Program-made: the position numbers and the translations under genes
The notes under the pieces: generated by a model
The model's database searches: none
What the model saw: only the letters and a program-made list of their open reading frames with translations
What the model was told of the DNA's origin: nothing
Origin: Paraescarpia echinospica
Lineage: Eukaryota; Annelida; Polychaeta; Sabellida; Siboglinidae
Length of the DNA: 64,000 nucleotides
Assembly: GCA_020002185.1 (NCBI GenBank)
Contig: CM034541.1
Coordinates: 34,784,671 to 34,848,670, forward strand
Reading direction: 5' to 3'
Shown: in pieces, positions 1-10,482 of the stretch
Position numbering within the stretch: the first letter of the stretch is position 1
Layout: each line of letters begins with the position of its first letter

Positions 1-289
1 TTTTGGGACTAAGAATGAGCAAGAAAATGTTTCTGCATAAACCTCAAGTAATCCAGATACGCATAAATTATATTCAGAGAACAAAACAACGTACATAGAC
101 ATTAAATAGTTTTACACTGCACTAGTTTTTTTTAATGAAATGCTTATTGGTATAAAACTATACACGACTAGCTCTGTAATTACTTGTTCAATTCGTCTCC
201 TATTAGTCCTATATAACATGATTATGCTCAGCATAATTATAATTATGTTACTCTCATGAGCATCTATCGTACACGTGACATAGTGCAAG
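1..289. other. AT-rich sequence, no gene seen
   Basis: No coding pattern, RNA gene or recognisable repeat was found before the dispersed repeat that starts near 290. Confidence 0.5.
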
Positions 290-745
290 TACATTTAACA
301 GGGAACATTGTGTATAATAATTATAATGCCCCTTGATATAAGGTCTACATATAAATGCATGAATCTAGCTAATAAGCATAATTGAGGAAAATTGACGTAT
401 TCTCTCCCATGTAACGTAATTATAATTTGCGTTACCATATGAATATCCTTCTGTCATGCGCATTGACCGTATACGTAACATAACACAAATGCATTTTATC
501 ATTGCGGATAATAATTATAATGAACCCTTCCGTGTAAGGCCAACACATGTACATACGTGAATCTTTAGAGCCCAAGAAGGTAAGTCCTTATATATCGCAG
601 TACCCAGTCCTTTGGAACTGGAGAAACGTAGAGTGAACGAACTTGCCCAGGTTCGACAAGGCAGCACATGGTTCGAAACCGATCGAATTCTCTCGATTGA
701 CAACCCAATGCCACTGCGCTCCACACAAAAACTTAATTGACATAA
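290..745. repeat. Diverged copy of a dispersed repeat ending in a tRNA-type SINE
   Basis: This segment matches 8935-9545 and 37140-37690 over most of its length with roughly 10 percent or more divergence. It contains two related blocks about 205 bp apart, each with the core ATAATTATAATG followed by a TATAAGG-containing stretch. It then runs into a SINE in minus orientation: a TAAGTCCTTATATATCGCAG end, a degenerate CAGTCC motif, and a tRNA-like head near 660-722. Being a third, older copy, it shows the repeat is dispersed and not specific to the duplicated locus. Confidence 0.7.
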
Positions 746-799
746 AATTGCTGTATTACGTAGTCATCAATATCACATGTAACTGAGAGATCATTGACG

Positions 800-1190
800 T
801 AACTCTAGACTTTGTTTGAACACTCTGTGTCGCGGATTGACGTGCAAGGTGTGAGTGATGTGTTTGCAAGAAGTCTCATCATTCGAATTTTTGATTCTTC
901 AAGGACGGTTGAAAGTATCTCCATCAGCTTGTGTAGTCTGATGTATCAACTGTTCGGCTCATGTCTACGCGAAGAATCTCGACTGCGAAGCGATATTTCT
1001 GTGCCTTGGCACACAACCACCGGTACCCAAACACTACGTCAGCCGCACTTCGACCATGGAATCCACTTTGATCAGGCGAAACGAGCTCATCGACTTTCGA
1101 TGGGATTCGAGAGAAAATCACAAGCTACGGCGTTTTGCGTTTTCACTGACCCTTGCACCAAACTCGACCGGATCTGTGATTAGTCGACCT
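800..1190 (-). pseudogene. Non-LTR retrotransposon reverse transcriptase fragment
   Basis: On the minus strand an open stretch (about 1121-924) reads with the pattern of a LINE reverse transcriptase: SPDQSGFHGRSAADVVF, then RWLCAKAQKY, then an IDMS-like VDMSR block. In LINE RTs these residues belong to the fingers and palm just before the first catalytic aspartate. A neighbouring frame towards 810 keeps a VLEESKIRMMRLLANTSLT-like continuation, so at least one frameshift separates the two parts. No endonuclease domain or YxDD motif is present. It is a dead 5'- and 3'-truncated fragment; the clade cannot be assigned. Confidence 0.65.
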
Positions 1191-1439
1191 TCTTCGTCAC
1201 GTATCGTGGCCTGACCGTAATGTTTACGAGATAACATCCTGCCTGCGCGGAACATCTTGGCCCCATTTGCCGTCTTTTGAGTTTCGTTACTATTTAGAAC
1301 TGTCCCTGCATATGATCTCGATCACGTGAGAAGACATGTGTTTGTCCTCCAGTATGTAGCCTTACATATTTTTATTTTCATAATATTAGGCTACAGGAAA
1401 CACAATATCATGAAGTTGCATAATAATATCATATTCGCG

Positions 1440-1760
1440 GTAGGTGCTTCAGCACCACTCCGCATCCGCCGTTGACGGATCACATTTTTCGGCGACCTTC
1501 AACATATTTTTAAGCTTACCACAAACATCCAGTTGCATCCCCTTGAGGTTCGCCAAATACACACTGTCAGGCTCACCAAAAACCTCGACCTGTACCCACC
1601 CTATAGGATCGCCAATAAAACACATCCAGGCTCACCAAAAACCTCGATTTGTATTCGACTTGAGTTTCGCCAAAAAGCACCTTCAGGTTCAACAAAAACT
1701 TCAAATTGCACCGATAAATACACATCACTTCACTCTATATTGGGGGGCTAAATCATCTTC
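1440..1760. repeat. Degenerate 50-60-bp tandem repeat
   Basis: Units built around CACCAAAAACCTCGA and a TTGAGGTTCGCC-like block recur about five times with heavy divergence. The same motif family occurs at 33080-33310 inside the 6-kb element at 30885-36881, so this may be an old fragment of a related element. Confidence 0.55.
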
Positions 1761-1852
1761 ACCCCCAACAAACTATGCTGTGCGTACGTCCTACCTACTT
1801 ATGTTTGCTGCCCAATATAGCAACCCCGAATAGGGGGTCCGGGAGGGGTTCG

Positions 1853-2140
1853 TCTTGTAGCAAGGTGGCACAGTGTCTAGAGCACCGGACTCTCAATCGA
1901 GAGAACACGGGATTGAATTATGTGCTCCCGGGTCGAACTTTGTATAAATGAGTACCTGTTGGATATTTGTGTGTGAATAGTCTTCGTGCATTAACTGCAG
2001 CGTGGCTGAATTCTGCACCGATGAGTCGAGATGGTGTTCGATTGAAGAGGTTTGCCAGGGATTAAAGTGTACAATGCTTTGAGCAGTCCTGAGGACTGAA
2101 TACATCGCTAGATAAGAACTTACCTTTACCGTTACCTTTT
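1853..2140 (+). repeat. tRNA-derived SINE
   Basis: The 5' head is tRNA-like: a GGTGGCACAGTGTCTAGAGC A-box region, an ACTCTCAATCGAGAG arm and GGGATTGAA/GGGTCGAAC B-box-like blocks. The body ends in CAGTCCTGAGGACTG and TAAGAACTTACC, the reverse complement of the tail seen at 9225-9290, 37438-37500 and 60330-60380. It is the clearest plus-strand member of the window's most common SINE. Confidence 0.65.
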
Positions 2141-2554
2141 TTAGAAGGGCAGAGGCATAAAAAGGGCTTCAAAAAAAGAAAGAGAATGCCCGGTCAAAAA
2201 GTACGCCCGCTCTCCAAGGAATGACTCTAAGTCTATACTCACACCATGCAACGACTCTGCACCTTGTGAAATACTCATTCTTCGGTGAGTAAGGCATACA
2301 TTTCGATTGGGAATTCGTTTTACACGGGATTCGAAAACAATGGTGCTTGTCCGACCCCCAAAATATATCACCTTTACATTTATATGTATAAATTATGTAC
2401 ACATTTCATTGTAGAACTCACAGTAATAATTGATAACCATAAATTATAGTTGGAAAACGAAGTTGGGTGGGTGTTCAAGCGGGGCGTGGCAGAGTGCGCG
2501 AGCGCAAACGGCCTGCTAAACAATAGGCCCTAAAGACAAAGTATACAGTTCTGG
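2141..2554. other. No gene seen
   Basis: Short open frames here are not protein-like. A GTGGCAGAGTGCGCGAGCGC stretch near 2480 resembles a tRNA-derived repeat head but cannot be extended with confidence. Confidence 0.4.
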
Positions 2555-2900
2555 TTGTTTCCAGCGGTCGGCGACGTTCTATTAACTGACTAGTCTGTAT
2601 TATTGTGGTTACAATGTAGTGGTCTTATAAGGTTTCATTCAACTAGTCAGCCGTTTTCAGAACATTATTGCCAAACCGGCCTTTATATGATGGCACTGAG
2701 GGTGGTCACTGCCATGGTGCTTGTCGTCCTCGGTGGTTATTTTACGAACCAAATTGCGACGAGACCGTCATTAACGTGATATCCGAGTCACTAAGGATAC
2801 ACAGTCCCCAATGTTGAGAGCCAGGTTTTTACACCAAATATCATGCCTGCCCTGTCCGGGTTTCAGTTCTGGTCCAGTGTATGGCCAGCTGATAATAATT
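2555..2900 (-). repeat. Minus-strand SINE, same family as 45180-45550
   Basis: The reverse complement aligns with 45180-45550. Shared blocks include ACACAGTCCCCAATGTTGAG, the CACTGAGGGTGGTCACTGCC/GACGACAAGCACCATGGCAG region, and a tail containing CAGACTAG and GTTAATAGAACG. The tRNA-like 5' head at the high-coordinate end is more degraded than in the 45-kb copy. The long conserved tail, far beyond the tRNA head, defines a SINE of roughly 370 bp. Confidence 0.7.
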
Positions 2901-4434
2901 TAATACATATGTCAGATACGGGTTATGCTGCTGATACATACGCTTATAAACTGATTTGATATATTACCATACTGATAATGAAAATATTTTTTTACATTCG
3001 CTAAAATAATTATGAACAACAGAGATTTGGGAAATTGTCCTCAATTCGATTTAATTGAAACAGATGGCAGACACTGGCAGTCGACCATTCATTAGCCATC
3101 TGTGAGGAAAGATCCTTAAGAATCACATTCATGGCCTGCGGCAACAGCAGAGAAATCACCACTGCAAGAGTTGGCCATAACTAATGTCATACATGTCAGA
3201 GTCGCTGTCATCAGCACGATCGGATGGGTTATCTCCATCACTTGGGCCAGCAGAAGTGGCTTCCAACTGGTCCATGTCTTCTTCTCCTTGGTTTTCACCA
3301 AGTGCTTCGACAAGAACCTAAAGAGCCCCACAGTAGCGCGGGAACGAAAGTCATATGAGGGGGGGGGGCTACCAGAAATTCATCACCACTGAAACATTTT
3401 CTGGTGGCAGTGCTCTTGATTGGAATTTTGTGTTAGCTTTTCTCCGCTGTCTCGGCTGAGGGCCAACCTTCCCTTACATTATTTCGATCTTTTGAAATTT
3501 GTTCACAAAGGGGAGCGGTGTTCATCTCACATTGCCTGTGTCTTTCGGAAGATACACTAAAAGCCATTGTTCCCTTCTATCTGCTCTCTGAGCTAGGGGT
3601 GGTGGTCTCTATCTCTAACCGACTGGATCTTGCTCCAAGCGGCCGGAGTTGCTTCCGAGTCAGGCGTGTGAGAGACGCCGAGCAGACAGTGTAGGCAGGG
3701 TATACACTGTATCATTGGACCCACTGGTTCCTATACGAATGAACACACCCTGGCGCCCTCTGGAGGAGAGTGGTTCACTACTCAAAACATTTGAACAAAT
3801 TCGAATAATTGTTTTTACTTCCTAAACACGGCATGTAATACGAGCCACGGTTGGTTGAAATTAGTTTTATTATGACCACCTGACCAGCCGAGATCCACTG
3901 ATCTAGTGAGCGATTTCATAGGCTGAGCTTAAATTCAGAATTTCCCAACGCGATCAGCCAGGGGGTACCGCTGGCTGGCACTGACGTAATCAGCAGCAAC
4001 GACCCTGGCGCGCGACGATGCAGTACAGGTTTTCACAGGTTGTTGAAAGACCGTGTAGAAAAGAACAGCATTTCGTAAATACCTATGTATATCAATCTAT
4101 ATCTTGTGAACTTGGTTATGCAAGACCATAGGAATGTTTATTTTTATATAATTATTTAAAAGTGTCATGCTAATTTCGTAAACAGTTTCCAGTATAGGTG
4201 GAAATAAAATATCCATGCAATTCGGTGATGTTATAAAATGTGGCTAAAGTTGTTGAATGGAACCAGTATATGTACACAACCTGTTGTGTTTGGATTCTGA
4301 ACACAGGCAGATTTTGAACCTGCCACACATGACACTGGAACATATTTGCCATAAACTACACAACTCAACGAACTGGTTAGACAAACAACCTAGCTGAAGG
4401 GGAATTTACGTGTTCAACTAGTTCAATTCACGTC
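2901..4434. other. Repeat-poor stretch, no gene seen
   Basis: No credible coding sequence. A block near 3530-3580 (TGTCTTTCGGAAGATACAC and flanks) is the plus-strand version of the SINE tail at 9960-9985 and 38108-38135, so a SINE remnant is present. A G-run lies at 3359-3368. Confidence 0.4.
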
Positions 4435-4615
4435 TTTTCTGTACGTGAATTCACAAGATTCTCTGAACAAATTTCAAGGTGAAAACACGTGTCGAAACAC
4501 GTGTTTATCTGGTTCACCGCACGTGACATCATGAGTTTCCGTACGTGAAATCACGTGTTTCCGTACGTGAATTCACGAGATTCTGTGAACAAATTTCAAG
4601 GTGAAGACGAATTTA
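4435..4615. repeat. Tandem duplication rich in CACGTG palindromes
   Basis: A block of about 50 bp starting CTGTACGTGAATTCAC and ending AACAAATTTCAAGGTGAA is present at about 4439-4485 and again at 4562-4608. Between and within the copies lie several CACGTG or near-CACGTG hexamers, the core E-box. No adjacent gene is visible, so a regulatory role is speculative. Confidence 0.55.
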
Positions 4616-5284
4616 TTTTATTTGACCTGTCAGACGTACAAATTATAATTTAAAATAGAACAATTTATGTTCTTATTATAAACATTGTATGTAATTAAAA
4701 ATAGGGGTCAGGAGACTTCTCTAAGACTTTGATAGTCGCTCTCGATGAGCTACCTAATAAACCAAAATTAAAATAAATCATTGGTCAAATTAAATTCCTT
4801 TCTTAAACAAAATTTAAACTGATTATATTAATAATATCTCTGATTTTATATGTACACGCGTAGGAAAAGTGCATGTGTGTGTGCGTGCATGAGTGTGAGC
4901 ATGTGTGCGGGGTCATGTATGATTGCGGTTATGGTAATCGTTGGAACCAACCAGAGGACGGAAATAAATAGTTAGTGTGAAATGTCCTTGTTAATTAGGT
5001 TATGATTATCATTAGTTACGATTTTAGTTAGTTATGGTTGGAGTTGAGGTAATCATTGGAACTAGTCAGACGACGAGAATAAAAAGTTAGTGAATTTGTT
5101 GTATTATTCATTACAAAAATTAGGGTTATTATCATAATTAGTTATGGTTGAAATCAGTTATGTTTAGGATTATGATAGTTACACTGTAATCGTTGTGGAT
5201 GTCGAGATGCGGCGTGCCCTCAGCCGTGTCGAATGGCGATGACTGGCGGGACAGATCGTTGAAATGGCATAAGCGAATCCCAGA
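4616..5284. other. AT-rich, one weak internal duplication
   Basis: Blocks around 4930-4980 and 5045-5095 are imperfect repeats of each other (GGTAATCRTTGGAAC..., then AATAAAWAGTTAGTG). A short GTGTGTGC-rich run lies near 4870-4910. No gene is seen. Confidence 0.4.
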
Positions 5285-5403
5285 TACCTCCATAGTTTGA
5301 AACGCGAACATATATGTGTGTATGTGTATGTGTATATAATATTATATATATATATATATAATATGTGTAATATAATAAATTATACAGACTGTATATGTAT
5401 GTA

Positions 5404-5471
<68 letters not shown>

Positions 5472-5494
5472 TACATATACAGTCTGTCTATGAC

Positions 5495-5536
<42 letters not shown>

Positions 5537-5596
5537 ATGTGTGTGTGTGTGTGAGTGTGTGTGTGTGTGTGTAATATATATATATGTATATATATC

Positions 5597-5629
<33 letters not shown>

Positions 5630-5640
5630 CATATGTGTTC
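5285..5640. repeat. Compound TA/TG microsatellite
   Basis: Long alternating TA, TG and CA runs interrupted by short unique words such as CAGTCTGTCTATGACA. The right half is repeated nearly exactly at 13485-13700, directly after the N gap, and marks where the second copy of the locus begins. Open frames here encode only TH/YI repeats and are not genes. Confidence 0.9.
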
Positions 5641-6442
5641 GTTGGACATCCAATTCATGCGATAGATAGCTGAGATCAATTCTACAATGTTCTCGCCATT
5701 TAGTGGAATCCGATCGAATCGAACGATACACACCTTTTACAAACGATGTGTGCATCCAACCGCATTACAAATTGACAGCTTTGTGATTTTGTTCAACAAA
5801 GGTAACTTACGTGAAACCAATTGATTCTCCAGCTTTTACTGTCACCGTCTGCTCCTACAACGGATTTAAAGTATAGTTACGAACAAACTCTTACTATAAT
5901 TGGATAAGCTTATTTTAACTTTGATTACAATTTAATTGCAATTAAATGCGCACCTATCAAACACGTCAATTGCTCTCATCTGTTAACGTTTCCCGAAAGC
6001 CACAAACAAGTAGAGGTATATACTAAAATATTACGACTTCACGCTTGTCACATACAAGAGAAGATCAAAGCAGAAGATATAATACGATTGCTTAGTTTTT
6101 TACTCGCCACGACCAACCAAAGCGTTAAGTTTGCGCGCCGTCGTATGCATGCAGACGTCACGCTGCACTATCACCGCGTGCAGATGTCGGCAAACTGCAG
6201 GATCTGTCCTTGCTTGGCTGACATTAACACCTCAAATGTCGTCAAACATCTTCGAAGATTTGCTCCGTCTCCACGGGCCGGAGTGCTTCCATCGGAGCGA
6301 TCGAATGAGCCGGATCAAGAACTCGCTTTATTGCTACGTAAAAGCAAGCGGCACCTACAAGAAAGTTGTGAAGACAGTGATTGGCGATGCCTTCCGTTTC
6401 TATCGCCGTCACAGCGGCCACAACATCAACTAGGCTGATCAT

Positions 6443-7637
6443 GTGTGCACCACACATCCGGTGATCGTCCTAGCGGCGCACCTCTGCCAGAAGTACAACA
6501 TTGACGACGAGCCGGAACTGCTGAGGGACATACTTATGTCGGTGTTCCTCTGCGACGGAGGCTTCGATCGCTTCGTTACCTTCCTCGACACGCTCATATT
6601 CCCGTTTGAGGTCGACCCGATCATATATCTCTTCCAGAACATGCACACGACCGGGACGATCAGTCAACGCCACCTGGAGGTGTTGGAGTATTTCTTGTCG
6701 CAAGCAACTCGCATTACAGTGCCGGTTGAGCTGAGCGAGTTTCGCGTCACCGACTGCCAGCAACCGTTATACACAAGTTACTACTCCAAGGTGCTATTTG
6801 TTGAGATGCCGATATTCTTGAGCAGGGATAGTACCCCACTACTCCTAGCCTGTCACGCCATCAATGCTCCCGCCGTGTTGCTGCTTCTCAGATACGGCGC
6901 GGACCCAAAGCGAGCTGGCCATGCTCATGAAATCATTGGCCTCTACTTCCAGTTGAGATCCAGAAATTATCGGACTATTTTGAGTTACACACCAACAATG
7001 ATATTAATGCATGCATCGTGTAATTATATCAAGTTATGAAACAACTCTAGTATTCTGTCACTGCCTACCACCGTTTCATGTCAGCTTTCAAACTCCTTCC
7101 ATAAGTGAAACACATCGTGACATCCTTTATTATATTTAATCCTTATTCCTTGCGGAATTATAAATTTTGAATAGGACATGATATGTTTCCTGGGCTTTCT
7201 TGTTTCTTCCTATAGCATCCACTCTATGTCATCGTGACGGAGCTGAACGCGACTGTCTTTTGGCGCACGCACATCCAGCATATATCGGCGGGTGTGAGAC
7301 AGCAATACCTCACGAAGCAGAACCGTAAGGACATCGAACTAAAGCTGTGCCTACGCTTCTTCTGTCTCTCCCTCGAGCGGCTTCCTGTTACCGTCGGCAA
7401 CCACGTCACTTCCGACGCGCCGCCGTCCAACCGCTGCCACCCTCCTCGTTCGGCTTGTGTCCTCACTACCGACCACTGCTACCGCGAGACCGCATCGACT
7501 CGCCCGCTGAACACATGCATATTTGTGGCTGCGCCATCAGGCGGACGCTGGAGGAGAAACAGGCACTGCCTGCCGGGATACAACAGCTTCCGGTGCTGGT
7601 CTTTATTAAACAGTATATGGATCTTATGTTAGACTGA
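6443..7637 (+). CDS. ASB17-like ankyrin/SOCS-box gene, copy 1 (at least two exons)
   Basis: ASB proteins are substrate receptors of Cullin-RING ubiquitin ligases. Exon A (6443 to about 6950) ends with an ankyrin-like unit containing TPLLLACHAINAPAVLLLLR and GADPK. A strong acceptor (pyrimidine tract, CTATAG at about 7210-7215) opens exon B, which reads HPLYVIVTELNATVFW. A SOCS-box-like C-terminus (7437-7637, with PRDRIDSPAEHMHICGCAIR and QQLPVLVFIKQYMDL) aligns with the end of ASB17 as I know the family. Oddities: the exon A frame continues upstream to 6131 but is cut by TAG at 6431-6433, and the SOCS frame is offset from exon B, requiring a short intron or a frameshift near 7380-7440. It may be a pseudogene or have extra small exons. 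The family call is moderate. Confidence 0.5.
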
Positions 7638-7639
7638 GT

Positions 7640-8020
7640 CGTCTGCCTGGAAACTCAAACACTGCCTGTGGTCTTTGCCTCAATTGTCTTTGAGTACTGC
7701 GTGGAGTCCATTATGACGTCCATACTAGCTGTTTTCATAACATATGGTGTTCTCTGTTAACAACCCGGAGAAAAAACAAATCAAGTGGAAGACATTTAAA
7801 AGGTGCCTCCTCAAATCGATGTTATCGTTCATCTCGTGCAGACGTCTAACTAGTCATTACAACATACTGGTGCGTTCATATATATGCTAATTAATTTAGC
7901 TTTCGTAATATAATCCAAGTATTGAATTATTTTTTTCCGCGTCCGGTCAGAATTCGGCAAAAAGGGCCAAAGTGGTTCTTCGAGAAATATGACAAAGGTC
8001 TGCTTTTTTAAACCCACTGC

Positions 8021-8054
<34 letters not shown>

Positions 8055-8934
8055 GTGCAGCTACTGACGTATTACAAACTTAAATACCACCTAACCTTCT
8101 TCACGATGGGCACAATTAATTGACGAAGTATGTTCAATAATCTGGGATGACAAAGGATGGTTCAGTAATCTAAATTAACGAAGGAGTTTTTTTAGAAATA
8201 ATATGGCTTTTCACAGCCGTCGCCTTTGAATAATGCGCTTGTTGCATGATTTATCTGATAATAGTCAGTTCGGAGTTTTTTCTTCATTTTGTTGCAGTTT
8301 AAGTGCACCTCTTTTTGTTGAAGTTACAACGTTCGATTGGAGTAGGAATGGCGACATTTAAATGCTCAGCTGCGCATGAGAACATCGCTGCACGGCTGTG
8401 GTTTTAGTAACTATTACATGTTTTCGACTCGACTCCGAGGGTAGGCTTGTGTGTCTGACGTACTTGTTTAGCTACATATATGTACGTGCGTGCGTGCGTG
8501 TGTGCGTGCGTGCGTGCGTGGGCGAAGATGGTTGTGTGCGATCATTTCTGCACGATGAGCTACTGCAACAAACGTTGTCAAACATACACCATACAAAGGA
8601 GAATGTTTCATATACATTGGCTGGAGTTTTAAACGTTTATTAAAGTTGCTCTTGAACAAAGTATAGTCATACGTAAGGAGTTCGAGAAACATTGGTCTAA
8701 ACGTAGTGCGACGCTGCATGGTAAGGTAGTATCAATTCCATTTTTTCGTTTGACTCTAGGTCAAAAGAAATCTACCTTATATATAAATCGCGTCAAGCTA
8801 ACGATAAAAATGACGCAAACGACAAACCTTCTGACGCTTGTAAGTTGTTAAATTGTAGATCGAATCAATTTACAGTCCAAAATTCGTAGTATATGTACGA
8901 CCGCTATATTCATAAAGTGTTGCAATATCAGTAC
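7640..8934. other. Flank of the ASB17-like gene, simple repeats only
   Basis: Contains (TA)n at about 8024-8052 and a GTGC/GTGT run at about 8483-8520. The empty site of the 6-kb element is at 8669-8672. No further gene is seen. Confidence 0.5.
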
Positions 8935-9545
8935 ATCTAACATGGAACATTGTGTATAATAATTATAATGACCCCTTGATATAAGGTCTACATATATAAA
9001 TACATGAATCTAGCTAATAAGCTTAATTGCGGAAAAATTAACGTATTCTCTCCCAAATAACGCGATTATAATCTGAATTACTATATAAATATCCTTCTGT
9101 TATGAGCATTGTCCGTATACGTAACATAACACAAATTCATTTTATCATTGCGCATAATAATTATAATGAACCCTTCTGTATAAGGCCAACACATGAACAT
9201 ACGTGAATCTCTAGAGCCCGAGAAGGTAAGTTCTTATATATCGCAATACCCAGTCCTTTGGACTGCTCAAAGCGCTTTATCCTTCACTCCCTCACAATCT
9301 TGTTTAATCGAACACAATCGAGTCTTCTCTGGGAAGCATTCAGCCAATCTGCAGATAATGCACGAAGAGTATCCGTACACAAATATCCAATACTGTCTAT
9401 ACCCAGGTATTCATTCGTACAGCTGAGTGAACTGGAGCAACGTCGAGTGAACTAGCTTGCCCAATTTTCGAAACGGCAACACAGGATTCGAACCCGGGTT
9501 CATTCGATTGAGAGTCTGGTCACTGCGCCACAGCACCCCTGTACT
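8935..9545 (-). repeat. Dispersed repeat with SINE, copy 1
   Basis: This is the same composite as 290-745 and 37140-37690. The SINE part in minus orientation begins TAAGTTCTTATATATCGCA. It has CAGTCCTTTGGACTGCTCAAAGCGC and ends with a tRNA-like head containing GGATTCGAACCCGGGTTC (B box) and ATTCGATTGAGAGTC (anticodon-arm-like) at about 9483-9535. Copy 2 has lost this head. Confidence 0.75.
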
Positions 9546-9879
9546 GACCGATGTGTGGCCGACATAGCACCACGAACTAACGTGTATTGGTGACAGGATC
9601 ATAGTAATAAAAACTAGAGTGATGCTCCCAGGCGGGCAATACGCTGGAGCAAGACTTCCCAGGCATTAATTAAATAAAATGTTCAGACGCTTAATGCGGA
9701 ACTGCATCCTACCAACAGGGGTGCCACCATCTCCATTGATCACCACATTTCCATAATTCTAAAAACATGTCACATCACAACGTGTGATTCTTCTTCCATT
9801 TATGATAATCGGTCGAGCAGTTGTCCATTATTGTCATATTTTTTTTTTTAGAAATGAGACCACCTCTCAGTGAGTCTAC

Positions 9880-10135
9880 GTCAGGTTTTTTTTCCATTTC
9901 CCTGTGTAGGATCTTTCACTTCCCGTGGCATAGATACCATATATACCAATGGCTTATAGTATCTCTTCCGAAAGACACAATCAACGTAGGGCGAACGACA
10001 TTGCGCAAGTTACGACACAGCGTCCGAACCAGTACCTAAACACAGTCCGGCGGCACTAGGTTGGGGGTTTGAAATCCGGTTCCTCCAAACGACAGTCCAG
10101 CACTCTAAATACTCAACCCCTGTGCCCAAAGTATA
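9880..10135 (-). repeat. Second SINE family, copy 1
   Basis: On the minus strand a tRNA-like head is visible: TTGGGCACAGGGGTTGAGTA, TTAGAGTGCTGGACT and GGATTTCAAACCCC (B-box-like). It is followed by a body ending near GTGTCTTTCGGAAGAG. The same copy is at 38030-38285. A related tail lies near 3530. Confidence 0.6.
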
Positions 10136-10482
10136 ATTATTATATTGTTACGTGCTGTGTCGGCATTCGACGGCCTGGACTTGCAAGAAGCAGTAATGAT
10201 TGTATTCTATTATGCTAAGTGGTGGTCATAAATCGGTCTGCAACGACAGGAAGTCGTCGCTCACGCTAATTGGTTAATGCGGTGAAGATGAGGTGAATCG
10301 GGCACAACCATCTGGAACCGAAACTGACAAACTGTCCAAAACATTTCGTACACAATTCAGCGTTTGTTATCGTTTTGCTGTAGCTGTCAACTAAAGATTA
10401 TTCATTTGATTCTGAACACTAAAATGCTATTGACAATACGGGTTTAATACACAAGGATATCGAGAAAGTAAAGAAGGCATAG

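Noticed and set aside
5220..5755. TH/YI-repeat open frames in the TA/TG microsatellite
   Set aside because: Low-complexity translation of dinucleotide repeats.
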